Shown: piece by piece, positions 34,646 through 44,300 of the stretch | Layout of the letters: every line of letters begins with the position of its first letter | Numbering within the stretch: position 1 is the stretch's first letter | Assembly: GCA_015654695.1 (NCBI GenBank) | Contig: JAATGJ010000068.1 | Location: 29,730 to 93,729 of the forward strand | From: Chitinophagales bacterium | Lineage (GTDB): Bacteria > Bacteroidota > Bacteroidia > Chitinophagales > Chitinophagaceae | Length of the DNA stretch: 64,000 nucleotides | Direction: 5' to 3' | Program-made: the position numbers and the translations under genes | The notes under the pieces: model-generated | Databases searched by the model: none | The model's input: only the letters and a program-made list of their open reading frames with translations | What the model was told of the DNA's origin: nothing

Positions 34646-36783
34646 TACTTGTATTTTTTGATCTGCTTCGCTTCATCAGCAGTTGCAGGCATCAAACTTA
34701 CGGCAGTTCCGCCACCCGGCGCTAATTTTAATCTCAATTTTGTTTTGGCATCCACAATGAATTTTTCTATCACATATTCTTCGGGATTATTTTTCCAGTC
34801 GGCTTTGTCTCCATCACGATAGATAGTAACCACATATTTTTTACCTGCGTCTAAAAAATCCAGACCGGGGGTGAAGTTTCTTGCATTCTCATCCGTGATC
34901 GCACCCATGAACCAACTATCCTTTCCCTTTGCTTTGCGGGCAATAATAATATAATCACCCGGCTCTGCATCCAGTATTTTAGTATCATCCCAGTCAACCG
35001 CTACATCTTTAATAAACTGGAAGGCATCCATTTTTGTTTCATAATTCTCCGGCAGATCAGCCGCCATTTGCAGGGGACTGTACATCGTGATATACAAAGC
35101 CAGTTGTTTTGCCAGCGTTGTATGCACCTGTTCCTTTTTACCGGAATCATAATAACTCATCTTGATTTTAAAAATACCGGGAGTATAATCCATCGGGCCA
35201 CCCATTAATCGTGTAAAGGGAAGAATAGTTTCATGGTCAGGCATATTCCCTACACTCCAGGCATTGAATTCATTTCCTCTCGCCGCTTCACTGGCAAGCC
35301 AGTTGGGGTATGTTCTTTGCAAACCGGTAGGGCGAACAGGTTCATGCATATCCACCATGATATGATAACCGGCTGTTTTCTTTGCGACTCTTTCATAATG
35401 ACGGATCATCCATTGCCCGTCATGATGTTCGCCCCTTGGAATGATACGACCCACATAGCCTGTCTTTACTGCATCATACCCGTATTTCTTCATGAAACGA
35501 TAGGCGGTATCCATCCAGCGTTCATAGTTAGTAACTGATGCGGATGTTTCATGATGCATGATGATTTTTACGCCTTTTGCTTTGGCATAAGCCGATAACT
35601 CATTGACATTAAAATCAGGGTAAGGTGTTACAAAATCAAACACATCTTCCTTCCATTGGCCGAACCAGTCTTCCCATCCCGTATTCCATCCTTCTACCAG
35701 CACTCCCTCAATTCCATTCTTTGCTGCAAAATCAATATACCTTTTTACGTTCGCTGTATTAGCGCCATGCGGCACCTTGCTTGCCTGTTGTGAACCTACC
35801 TGGCTCCCGCTATAATCCCAGCTTGATTTGCCTACATGCATTTCCCACCATACGCCCACCATCTTTTGTGGTTTTATCCATGATGGATCAGCGATCGTAG
35901 AAGGTTCGTTGAGATTTAATACCATTTTTGAAGAAAGTATATCTGTCGCTTTATCACTTACAATAATAGTACGCCACGGCGTAACGGCAGGTGTTTGCAA
36001 ATATGCCTTATTTCCAACCGCATCAGGAACGAGGTGGGCATTAAAAGTAAATGATGACTTATCTATTACTAAGTTCATAGCGGGGTAATTCACCAGGGCC
36101 GCTTCGTGAATATTGATATACAAACCATCATTGGATTTCATCATCAACGGTGTTTGCACCGCATTTTTTTCAAAAAATGTTTTGGCCGATATCTCCTGCG
36201 CCTTACCACCACCTGTTGCATCAATAGCAGACAGGTTTGTTGTATAGTACGCATACTCGTTGGTATCATAATCACCCGGTATCCAGAATGCTTTATGATC
36301 ACCACTTACGGCAAACTGTGTCAGTTCATCAGCTATTACAAAGTGATTAAGTTTATCCTGTTTAGGAAACTCATACCGGAAACCAACGCCATCGTTGAAT
36401 ACACGAAAAATAATATTGATCGTAATTCCTGAACCGGAACGTTCATTTAATTTTAAAACAAGTTGTTTATAGTTGTTCCGGACAGAACTTTGTTCCCCCC
36501 ATACGGGTTTCCATGTTTCATCAACTGCTGATGAATCTGCTGCAACTAGAGTAAATTTTAGTAAGGAAACGTCAGGAACTTTCAATTTAAAACCAAGGCC
36601 GGAAGGTGCAATAACTATTTTCCCTTTATAAAAAATCCGGTAAACAAGATCACCGTTATCATGGCTATCCAGGCCCAGTTGAATATTGCCGTCTGGCGAA
36701 TGGAAATTGATAAACTGATCTGCATGAACCAAATAGGAGAAAATGGTGGCTATCAAAACGACAAGCAATCTTTTGAAAAACAT
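34645..36783 (-). CDS. Secreted GH97 alpha-glucosidase/alpha-galactosidase-type enzyme
   Basis: A 712-residue exported glycosidase. A signal peptide (residues 1-21) is followed by the GH97 N-terminal beta-sandwich (INFHSPDGNIQLGLDS..., FRVFNDGVGFRYEFP), and the catalytic barrel with GWNTGWEDWFG, VKTGYVGRIIPRGEHHDGQWM, MVDMHEPVRPTGLQRTYPNWLASEAARGNEFN and GGPMDYTPGIF. The C-terminal sandwich includes DDTKILDAEPGDYIIIARKAKGKDSWFMGAITDEN. The glutamates in the HEPVRPTG and SEAARGNE segments resemble SusB-type inverting catalysts rather than the retaining galactosidase type; that subdivision is an inference. The neighbouring SemiSWEET and YihX-like HAD fit glucose release. Confidence 0.9.
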   Translation of the reverse strand: MFFKRLLVVLIATIFSYLVHADQFINFHSPDGNIQLGLDSHDNGDLVYRIFYKGKIVIAPSGLGFKLKVPDVSLLKFTLVAADSSAVDETWKPVWGEQSSVRNNYKQLVLKLNERSGSGITINIIFRVFNDGVGFRYEFPKQDKLNHFVIADELTQFAVSGDHKAFWIPGDYDTNEYAYYTTNLSAIDATGGGKAQEISAKTFFEKNAVQTPLMMKSNDGLYINIHEAALVNYPAMNLVIDKSSFTFNAHLVPDAVGNKAYLQTPAVTPWRTIIVSDKATDILSSKMVLNLNEPSTIADPSWIKPQKMVGVWWEMHVGKSSWDYSGSQVGSQQASKVPHGANTANVKRYIDFAAKNGIEGVLVEGWNTGWEDWFGQWKEDVFDFVTPYPDFNVNELSAYAKAKGVKIIMHHETSASVTNYERWMDTAYRFMKKYGYDAVKTGYVGRIIPRGEHHDGQWMIRHYERVAKKTAGYHIMVDMHEPVRPTGLQRTYPNWLASEAARGNEFNAWSVGNMPDHETILPFTRLMGGPMDYTPGIFKIKMSYYDSGKKEQVHTTLAKQLALYITMYSPLQMAADLPENYETKMDAFQFIKDVAVDWDDTKILDAEPGDYIIIARKAKGKDSWFMGAITDENARNFTPGLDFLDAGKKYVVTIYRDGDKADWKNNPEEYVIEKFIVDAKTKLRLKLAPGGGTAVSLMPATADEAKQIKKYK

Positions 36784-36834
36784 ATATTATTATTTATGTG
36801 CGTAAGATAGTCACTTGCTGCAATAAGCACACAC

Positions 36835-37581
36835 TCAACGCCGCTCAAATAACCACCACAAACGTTTCCGGGGTATTATTTTATAATTGGTGGTAATATA
36901 TGAGCGTATATGGTTTATGGCTTCATCTTCACTGTCTGTCATCAATACCAGTGACATATCTTCTGTAGTGATGGTGCCCTGCTTCGCCATGTCTTCAATA
37001 GCTTCCATTAGCTCTTTGTAGTAGTCCTTTCCAAATAATACGATGGGAAAGCCGGTGATCGTTTTCGTTTGAACCAGGGTCAGCGTTTCAAAAAATTCAT
37101 CCATGGTGCCAAAACCGCCCGGCATGATGATAAATGCATAGGAATATTTTGTGAGCATGGTCTTACGCACAAAAAAATGTTCGAAGGTAACAGACTTATG
37201 TACGTAAGGGTTTGCTTTCTGCTCAAACGGTAATTGTATATTACAGCCTACAGACATGCCATCGTTTTCAAAAGCTCCGCGGTTAGCTGCTTCCATAATA
37301 CCCGGCCCTCCGCCCGTCATCGTGGTGAATCCAAGTTCAGCGATCCGTTTACCCAAAGACCTCGCCTGCTGGTAATAGATATTATCTTCTTTGAACCTGG
37401 CAGAGCCAAATACCGTAATGCAGGGACCTACAAAATGCAGCGTGCGAAACCCTTTTATAAATTGCCAGAAAACCCTCCAGGCAAAGTGTAATTCATATCC
37501 CCGGCTCTTAGGCCCATCCAGGTAAATATGTTCTTTAGGAGGAACTATAGGGGCGTTGCTTTCTTTTGTTGCTGCTTTCAT
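36835..37581 (-). CDS. LOG-family protein (cytokinin-activating/lysine-decarboxylase-like)
   Basis: A 248-residue cytoplasmic protein with the nucleotide-binding LOG fold: VGPCITVFGSARFKEDNIYYQQARSLGKRIAELG, TMTGGGPGIMEAANRGAFENDG and the PGGxGTxxE motif in FIIMPGGFGTMDEFFETLTLVQ. Start chosen at MKAATKESNAPIVPPKEH; an earlier ATG adds 17 residues and would cross into the divergent xth promoter region. LOG proteins release nucleobases from monophosphates such as cytokinin-ribotide or pyrimidine/purine analogues; many bacterial ones probably clean up nucleotides. It is divergent from xth with a 40 bp spacer. Confidence 0.85.
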   Translation of the reverse strand: MKAATKESNAPIVPPKEHIYLDGPKSRGYELHFAWRVFWQFIKGFRTLHFVGPCITVFGSARFKEDNIYYQQARSLGKRIAELGFTTMTGGGPGIMEAANRGAFENDGMSVGCNIQLPFEQKANPYVHKSVTFEHFFVRKTMLTKYSYAFIIMPGGFGTMDEFFETLTLVQTKTITGFPIVLFGKDYYKELMEAIEDMAKQGTITTEDMSLVLMTDSEDEAINHIRSYITTNYKIIPRKRLWWLFERR

Positions 37582-37621
37582 AGTAAAATGTAAATTGCCG
37601 GACAATTTAATCATTAAAACA

Positions 37622-38389
37622 ATGCGTATCATCAGCTATAATGTAAATGGTATCAGGTCTGCTATCAACAAAGGTCTTTTGGACTGGTTAAAAACAAACC
37701 CTGCCGATGTTATTTGTGTACAGGAAACAAAAGCGCTGAAAGAAAATGTGGATCACCAACTATTTAATGATCTTGGTTATCATGATTACTGGTTTAGCGC
37801 GCAGAAAAAAGGATACAGTGGTGTAGCGGTATTTACCAAAATAAAACCTGACAATGTACAGTATGGCACGGGTCACAAAGTAAGTGATGATGAAGGCCGG
37901 GTGATTCAACTGGACTTCGGGGATATACGGGTGATCAACGCTTATTTCCCTTCAGGCACCAGTGGTGATGAACGGCAGAGTTTCAAATACGTCTGGCTCG
38001 ATGAATTTTTTGTTTACATGAACGAACTAAAGAAAAAACATCCGAAACTGGTGTTATGCGGTGATTATAATATCGCGCATAAAGAAATTGATATACACGA
38101 TCCGAAGGGCAATAAAAAATCTTCGGGCTTTTTACCTGAAGAAAGAGAATGGATGGATAAATTTTTTAAACACGGGTGGATAGATACATTCAGGCAATTT
38201 CATCCTGAGCCACACCGCTATAGCTGGTGGAGCCAGCGCTTTCCGACAGTAAGATTGCAGAACAAAGGCTGGCGCATTGATTATATCAATGTAACAGATC
38301 CCCTTAAAAAAAATATAAAGGACGCGGAAATATATCCTGATATTAAACACAGCGACCATTGTCCTGTTTACCTTGATATAAAGCCCTGA
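37622..38389 (+). CDS. xth: Exodeoxyribonuclease III (AP endonuclease)
   Basis: A 255-residue DNA repair enzyme that cuts abasic sites and trims 3' ends. Start chosen at MRIISYNVNGIRSAI, the standard beginning. Active-site elements are in order: YNVNGIRSA, VICVQETKAL (metal glutamate), CGDYNIAHKEIDIHDP (DxN) and HSDHCPVYLD (final aspartate-histidine). W-rich RYSWWSQRF and GWRIDYINV also match. Length is that of the family. It is divergent from the LOG gene and followed by DUF4286 with a 6 bp gap. Confidence 0.93.
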   Translation: MRIISYNVNGIRSAINKGLLDWLKTNPADVICVQETKALKENVDHQLFNDLGYHDYWFSAQKKGYSGVAVFTKIKPDNVQYGTGHKVSDDEGRVIQLDFGDIRVINAYFPSGTSGDERQSFKYVWLDEFFVYMNELKKKHPKLVLCGDYNIAHKEIDIHDPKGNKKSSGFLPEEREWMDKFFKHGWIDTFRQFHPEPHRYSWWSQRFPTVRLQNKGWRIDYINVTDPLKKNIKDAEIYPDIKHSDHCPVYLDIKP

Positions 38390-38395
38390 TCAAGG

Positions 38396-38701
38396 ATGAT
38401 AATATATAATGTAACGACTAAAGTAGAACATAGCATTGCTGCAGCATGGCTGGCATGGATAAAGGAAGAGCATATACCTGATCTTATACATACAGGCTGC
38501 TTTACTCATGCAGTTATTCTGCACTTACTAGAAGCTGATGATAACGAAGGGGCAACCTACGCAGTACAGTATCATGCTGAAAGCAAAGCGTTGTATGACC
38601 GCTATATTGAACATTATGCAGAAGGTATGAGAAAAAAAGCAACTAATAAATGGGGCGATAAATTCATTGCTTTCCATACTGTGATGCAGGCTGTGAACTG
38701 A
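38396..38701 (+). CDS. DUF4286 family protein
   Basis: A 101-residue cytoplasmic protein of the Bacteroidota-biased DUF4286 family: MIIYNVTTKVEHSIAAAWLAWIKEEHIPDLIHTGCF, then GATYAVQYHAESKALYDRYIEHYA and MRKKATNKWGDKFIAFHTVMQAV. The dimeric alpha-beta barrel-like pattern (two strands and helices, with His/Tyr near the ends) is typical. Function is unknown. It follows xth by 6 bp and is probably co-transcribed. Confidence 0.85.
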   Translation: MIIYNVTTKVEHSIAAAWLAWIKEEHIPDLIHTGCFTHAVILHLLEADDNEGATYAVQYHAESKALYDRYIEHYAEGMRKKATNKWGDKFIAFHTVMQAVN

Positions 38702-38934
38702 ATGTGCAAAAGATTATTTACCTGTTTTGCATATTTCAAACGAATACACACCCTGTTAAAACGCTTGCCCCGCCTGCTTTTCAGAAGACATGGCGCAGAA
38801 GCAGCCACGGTAAAGGATTTCAGCCATATTACCTATTCATACTATTTATAATAAAGGATCATGAATCGGGCAAAATCCTTGCCCCATGCGGATTCGGGGG
38901 CATATTAAAAAATCGCAAAAGCGCATATTTTTTT

Positions 38935-38963
38935 TTGCCAGAATCAAAATCCGGTTAATTTTG
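38935..38963 (+). promoter_or_regulatory. Promoter of the HU gene (TTG-N18-TAATTTTG)
   Basis: TTG at 38935-38937 and TAATTTTG at 38956-38963 fit the Bacteroidota consensus with an 18 bp spacer. The start codon lies 34 bp downstream. Confidence 0.62.
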
Positions 38964-38996
38964 TCGCCGTTACTCAATTTTTATAAAACCAAGTTT

Positions 38997-39266
38997 ATGA
39001 ACAAAGCAGAATTAATCGCAAAGGTATCCGATGATGCAGGTGTTACTAAAACACAGGCTAATGCTGCATTAGATTCTTTTATTGAAGCAGTTACTAAAAC
39101 ATTAAAAGGTGGGGGTAAAGTTACACTGGTTGGTTTTGGTACTTTCTCAGTATCTAAAAGGGCCGCACGCAACGGACGCAATCCGCAAACCGGTGAAGTC
39201 ATTAAGATCAAAGCCCGTAAGGTAGCTAAATTTAAAGCAGGTAAAGAGCTGGCAGCAAAATTGTAA
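38997..39266 (+). CDS. HU-family nucleoid DNA-binding protein
   Basis: An 89-residue protein binding DNA as a dimer and shaping the nucleoid. Start chosen at MNKAELIAKVSDDAGVTK; an upstream in-frame ATG adds 37 unrelated residues and lies before the promoter. The hallmark strand and arm are complete: GGKVTLVGFGTFSVSKRAARNGRNPQTGEVIKI, ending FKAGKELAAKL. It has its own promoter and a strong terminator, so it is monocistronic. Which HU/IHF subtype it belongs to cannot be settled. Confidence 0.95.
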   Translation: MNKAELIAKVSDDAGVTKTQANAALDSFIEAVTKTLKGGGKVTLVGFGTFSVSKRAARNGRNPQTGEVIKIKARKVAKFKAGKELAAKL

Positions 39267-39284
39267 TTGCACCATTACATTATT

Positions 39285-39325
39285 AAAAAAGCTCCCTCTC
39301 GCTTTAAATGAGAAGGGGCTTTTTT
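39285..39325 (+). terminator. Rho-independent terminator after HU
   Basis: A-tract, GCTCCCTCTC, loop GCTTTAAAT, GAGAAGGGGC, and six T's. The stem is 10 bp with one or two mismatches and the A/T runs make it bidirectional. Confidence 0.87.
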
Positions 39326-39373
39326 AATGAAGAAACCTAACTTTACATTATTAATAATCTGAAAAATAATTTT

Positions 39374-39496
39374 ATGGGAAGAGGTGATAAGAAAACAGCA
39401 AAAGGAAAACGTTTTAAAGGTTCATTTGGTAAAAGCCGCCCGGCTACTACCAATGCTGCTGCCAAGGCGAAATCAGCGAAGAAGAAAAGCAAATAA
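39374..39496 (+). CDS. 30S ribosomal protein bTHX
   Basis: A 40-residue, strongly basic protein: MGRGDKKTAKGKRFKGSFGKS, then a K/A-rich tail ending in KKKSK. The start matches MGKGDKKTRRGKIFRGTYGK-type bTHX proteins of the small ribosomal subunit, common in Bacteroidota. The tail is longer than in the shortest family members. The gene lies between HU and pdxH. Confidence 0.88.
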   Translation: MGRGDKKTAKGKRFKGSFGKSRPATTNAAAKAKSAKKKSK

Positions 39497-39566
39497 ACTG
39501 ACCAGTCTATAAGTTGGTATGGATTGAACCCCTGCCAGCTTGTTTACTTATTAGCTTAGTAACTTC

Positions 39567-40205
39567 TTAAGGCGCCAGTCTTTCAATTTTCCATTCGCCG
39601 GTGTCTCTTAATGTATATTCTATCCTGTCATGCAGCCTGCCGGGTCTGCCCTGCCAGAATTCTACTATTACAGGCGTCACCATATAGCCACCCCAGTGAG
39701 ATGGTCTTTTACCGGCAACTGAATTCTTTTTAGCTTTATTGAATTCATCCTCCAGCCATTCCCTGCTTTGTATCACCTGGCTTTGCGGTGATACGGAAGC
39801 GCCAAGCTGGCTGTCGGCAGGTCTTGAAAAAAAGTATTGATCGTTTTCCTGTTCACTTATTTTTTTTACAAATCCTGTGATGCGTACCTGCCGTTCCAGT
39901 TCTTTCCAGAAAAAAACAAGACAGGCTTTGGGGTTCTCTGCCAGTTGTTTTCCTTTAAAACTATTGTAGTTGGTAAAAAAAATAAACCCATTTTCAGAAA
40001 AGCCTTTAAGCAAAACAATTCTTGCAGAAGGAAGACCATCAGCAGAGGCTGTAGCTAATGTCATGGCATTTACTTCATCTATTTCGGACGCTATAGCTTC
40101 CTGCCACCATTGATCAAATTGCTGTATGGGACCTGGCTTAACATCTTTCTCCAGTAAAGCTTTGTGTGAATAATCTTTCCGAATACCGGCTATACCATTT
40201 TGCAT
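39567..40205 (-). CDS. pdxH: Pyridoxamine 5'-phosphate oxidase
   Basis: A 212-residue FMN enzyme making pyridoxal phosphate from PNP or PMP. The start MQNGIAGIRKDYSHKALLEKD leads to the FMN site: MTLATASADGLPSARIVLLKGFSENGFIFFTNYNSFKGKQLAENP. RPADSQLGASVSPQSQVI and WGGYMVTPVIVEFWQGRPGRLHDRIEY, then WKIERLAP, are classical. Length is the usual. Its stop is close to the end of the convergent bTHX gene. A -7 element lies close upstream. Confidence 0.95.
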   Translation of the reverse strand: MQNGIAGIRKDYSHKALLEKDVKPGPIQQFDQWWQEAIASEIDEVNAMTLATASADGLPSARIVLLKGFSENGFIFFTNYNSFKGKQLAENPKACLVFFWKELERQVRITGFVKKISEQENDQYFFSRPADSQLGASVSPQSQVIQSREWLEDEFNKAKKNSVAGKRPSHWGGYMVTPVIVEFWQGRPGRLHDRIEYTLRDTGEWKIERLAP

Positions 40206-40224
40206 AACGTCTTGTTTGAGGTGG

Positions 40225-40232
40225 CAAAGTTA
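40225..40232 (-). promoter_or_regulatory. -7 promoter element (TAACTTTG) of pdxH
   Basis: The minus strand reads TAACTTTG, an exact TAnnTTTG, ending 19 bp before the ATG. The leader would therefore be very short. No TTG at -33 was found. Confidence 0.45.
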
Positions 40233-40707
40233 TACGAGTTCAATGTGAAAAGTACAGGTGTGATTTTACCAGTTTATTATTAGTTGCGCCGGAATATCCT
40301 GAAATAATAAAAGCCCATTAATTTGACGGCTAGTGCGGCCACTGAGTTCACTTTGATGGCAGTACTGGTGGGTAATATTAAATTCCGAAATAAATAAAGC
40401 TGCCTGATAGTAATTATACGATTTTCATACATTCCCCATACACTATGTATGCTTTATCCATACAGCATCCGTACACTCTCCATATCTGCCGAACGCTTTT
40501 ACTGCGCCTTTGACTGGGCTTTGAGTGGGAGTAAGTATACAGGATGTCTCGTCCTAAAATAGCTATCTGCCCAGGCGTAAGAAAAGGTTATAAAATGTAT
40601 AGCTGCCTGGTTTCTTATTTTGTATCCGCCTTCGCTCATACTTCACTCTAAGATAAAATAATTCTTGATAGACAAAATAATGATTTGTTTGAGCTATAGC
40701 CTTATAG

Positions 40708-40736
40708 CAGCAGGATAGACAGTCCTGCTGGGACTG
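40708..40736. other. Two mutually exclusive hairpins downstream of the Rhs locus
   Basis: CAGCAGGA (40708-40715) pairs with TCCTGCTG (40723-40730), while CAGTCC (40720-40725) pairs with GGACTG (40731-40736). The two stems share bases, so only one can form at a time. There is no T-tract. Confidence 0.45.
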
Positions 40737-40827
40737 ATACTGAAACGCAGTCTCACTACAATAACCCTATAGTTTTTATTCTCTTTATTAGTTTAGAAGA
40801 GTCAGGAGAACTGGGTCATTAGACTAC

Positions 40828-41310
40828 TCACAACAAAACTTTAATAAAAACCATGTTTTCTCCCTTAGAACCTATATCTCTAGCAGTATTTCTTACAATA
40901 TTTAAAGTATCTCCTGAATAATTACCCACAAAAGTCATTGGGTATTGAAAAATAAAAGGAATTTCCGAAGTAATTGGTTTGATGGTATTGTCAATAGTGC
41001 TTTGGAATTGAAATGCAGTTTTGCTGAATACAAAACTGTCTAATTTAAAAAACAAATCATACACAATGTCTGATTTTATAATACTGAAATTAGATTTAAA
41101 AAAAATTAAACTGTTATCTTCTTTAATAGAAACACCCCTATATACTCCTATAGCTGAAGTATCGTTATTATAATTAAGCTCAATGAAATCACTGAATCCA
41201 TTAGGCCATTTATATTGATATATTTCCTTTTTTATCATTTTCGGGGATTTGTTTTGAGATGTACAACCAAATGTGATACTTAGGAAGAGAATTAATAAAA
41301 ATATTTTCAT
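40828..41310 (-). CDS. Small lipoprotein, candidate immunity protein of the Rhs locus
   Basis: A 160-residue protein of no family I recognise. The lipobox is in ITFGCTSQ with the modified cysteine at C16, so it is probably anchored in a membrane facing the periplasm. The body is beta-rich with many aromatic residues (GFSDFIELNYNN, FQYPMTFVGNYSGDTLNIV). Base composition is AT-rich. It lies 16 bp after the giant Rhs protein, the usual place for an immunity gene. An anchored periplasmic protein would suit protection against a toxin acting on periplasmic targets such as peptidoglycan. This role is inferred from position only. Confidence 0.55.
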   Translation of the reverse strand: MKIFLLILFLSITFGCTSQNKSPKMIKKEIYQYKWPNGFSDFIELNYNNDTSAIGVYRGVSIKEDNSLIFFKSNFSIIKSDIVYDLFFKLDSFVFSKTAFQFQSTIDNTIKPITSEIPFIFQYPMTFVGNYSGDTLNIVRNTARDIGSKGENMVFIKVLL

Positions 41311-41326
41311 TTTATTTATATTTAAT

Positions 41327-44300
41327 TTATTTTAATACACTAAAGTCACTACATGGGACAATAAATGTTCTTAGCTTTAAAGATATTATTTGCACATATA
41401 GTTGTCTTCCATTAATTTTCCAAGGGGCATCGAAAGGCCCTTGTGCTTTTAAGGGCCCAGTTACTGGAGCCCAACTTAATGGCGCTTTTGTACCAAAAAC
41501 TGGCCTTAGACCATCCTTTGAAAAAACTGCTTTTGGATCGCTGCCGTTCTCACCTAAAACACCGGAAACAATGTGAAAATCTGGCCCGTGACCAAAACCA
41601 GGTGCAGCTGTCCCATCTGAATAGGTTACACTATAAGTATAATCCCAAAGCCAAAATTTTATGTCCCCCTTCGATCCTACCTTTTTATTATTTTTTTCTA
41701 AATATGGAACAAAATCTGGCTCATTCATTTTTCTATAATTTCTGAATGACAGACCCGCACAGTTATATGTAACTAAGTCTTTATTCCTATCATAATCGTC
41801 ATATTTTTTTGCGCAAGGATCAGTAGAAATGGTTGTTAAATTAGATTCTTCGCTTTCAGTGATCTGGGTTGCTTTATTCCATGCATTCTGCACCATTTTT
41901 TCAAGTCCTTCTCGATTTTCCCTTTGTTGTGCCCTTTCTCGTAATGCGGCTGCATTATTTTCCATCGCCTCTGCATTCCCTCTTTGCTTGGTCATGAAGG
42001 ACATATCGCCAGAGTACAATATGTCATCTGCAGAACCAGCTGCTTCTGCCTGCATTCCATCAGGGTCAATAAACCGGATCGGATTATTGTATGCATAATT
42101 GTAAGGACTCCATCTGCGACTTACATCAGCCAGTGGGTCAATGTTAAACCATCTGCCTATCTGTGGATTGTAATGCCTTGCACCGTAATCATATTCTTCT
42201 AATCCACTACCATCACTAAATTCTTTTTCTTGTTTTTCTTTACCATTGTATTCAAACTTATTATCTGGGTTTCCGAAGGCAAGCGCTTTTGAAGAGATAC
42301 CGTTCATTGTCAATCCGAACGGATAATAATGTGTTTCTTCCAGTATCGGTCCTGGTTTATGCACCACCTGTAAATTATCAAAGAACACCTCGAGATTGCT
42401 CTCATTGCTCACATACACAAATATATAACCATTTTTAGGCACTGTTATGTTTTGCAACTGGGCCGCATCAACGTTCCAATGGTTCTTTACCGTACCGCTG
42501 CTGCCCACCCTGCTAAAGTTGCCACCCGCATATTTAAACTGTTCATCCAGGAATATATAATTAATATAGGCTTTGGGTATGGTAGTGGTTTCTCCATTTG
42601 TGCCCCTGAAAAAAGAGGAAGGAACCAGGCCTGTGTTCCAGGTATATAACTGACTTGCTGTTACCCCTTTTGCAGCTATGGCATTTGCAGGTGACCCTAA
42701 CAGGCTAGTCATTAACGTAGTGAGATCAAGTAATGTTGAATTAGCATTATTGACCGTACCCGTATTTAAAAAATAGGATTTGCCAAAAATATCAATCTTA
42801 TCACCTGCCATTACTTTGATGATAAATTCCAGTCCTGTTTTGTTGGTAGTGGCATTGAGCTTGTACAACTTATCACTACCTGCTGTTTGTACAGGTGAAA
42901 CACCCGAAGGATAATTGGGATTGGGAGAGGCTGGCGGTATATCATTGTGGTTGTAATAAAGCTTTGTATTAGGTAGTGTTTCTGTTGGCCAGGAGGGTAT
43001 GGAAGCTTCGGTTACTACTTTTGTGTTATCAATAGTATAAAACTGCTTTTCATAATTTATCATACTATTGACCTGGGTAGTGCCCGTAGCGCTATATGTG
43101 CCTTCTAGGGTTGCAGCCGGGTAATAAATAGTTTTCTGTTCATCTGTCAATACCATTCTCACATTTCCCAAATGATCTTTTATAAAATAGTCATAAGCAA
43201 AACCTGTAATTGTAGTGGGTGTTGCCGGATTATCATACAAGGCTCTTATCCTTCCTTCTTCTTGTCCGGTAAATTGCATCTTATCTGTATAATCATCGTT
43301 GGGCGTGTTGGCCGGTGTGGTTTGTTTGGTTTCATAAATAAACCCAGATATGTACTTAGTTGTCGTGACAATTGTTTTGCCTCCGGTTGTAATATCGCTG
43401 GTTAGTTTTTTCTGCTTATTTCCGGCAGCATCGTATGTATAAGTGATTGTCCCTTTACCGGCAATCGTTATTACCAATGGAAGATTCAAATGATTGTAAG
43501 TGATGCTGCTTATCGCTTTGTTATTATCAAGATTCAGGTTACCATTGACGTCATAACTGTAGTCATCCGTGGATCCGTTGGTGCCGTCTTTAAAATCTCC
43601 CAGCTTTCCATTGTCAGCAGTTACAATCGCATCAGTCACTTTTGTTAATTTGTTGCTGGTCGTTGTATAGGTGTATATCAGCTGATCAATAGTAGGTGAT
43701 GTATTTAATTTTAATCCCTTTTGGTTCATCGTAACAATATTCCCATTAGCATCATAACTCATATTGCTCAGGCCAAAATCAATACCGGAGGTAGTATTCC
43801 AGGCGCTGCTGGTATATTGGTTAAAGTCCGCTTTCAGCAAGCGATTCACATTGTCATAATCAAAACCATAAGCCCGCTGTTCATCATCACCGGTGCTCTT
43901 CCACCTGATACCACCGATATTGCCATTGTATTGATTTTTTTCAAAGCCATAATCATACAATAGCTCCATGCCAAACCAGCGGTTGGCCTGGGTTGATGCT
44001 TCTGCTGTATAGGAAGCATTTGCAAATCCCCTGTTGATGCCCTGCAGCCAGCCACGGATAGTATATTTATAATCGAGTGTTTCCAGCGGTCCTCCTCCGG
44101 CTCCCCCGGTGGGAGATAGAACTTTTGTTATTAATTTCCCAAGCTCATCATAACTATTCTGCGCCAGTGTTTTTTCCATGCCTCCATTAACTATCTTCTT
44201 TATGTTTTTAACCCTTCCACCATGATCATATTCCATTTTGGTAAGCACACCTGTGATTACGCCCGGTGAGCTATTTATTTGGTGCCTCAAGTAATTACTT

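Larger units (their letters stand above)
40206..40827. other. Intergenic region of about 620 bp between pdxH and the Rhs locus
   Basis: No gene is seen. Contents are a pdxH -7 element at the left, a stretch AGGATGTCTCGTCCTAAAATAGC near 40540 that recalls an IS end, and a pair of mutually exclusive hairpins at 40708-40736. It is the likely 3' end of the Rhs operon transcript. Confidence 0.5.

Noticed and set aside
40537..40562. Insertion sequence end near AGGATGTCTCGTCCTAAAATAGC
   Set aside because: It recalls IS ends but no second end, transposase remnant or target duplication is seen.
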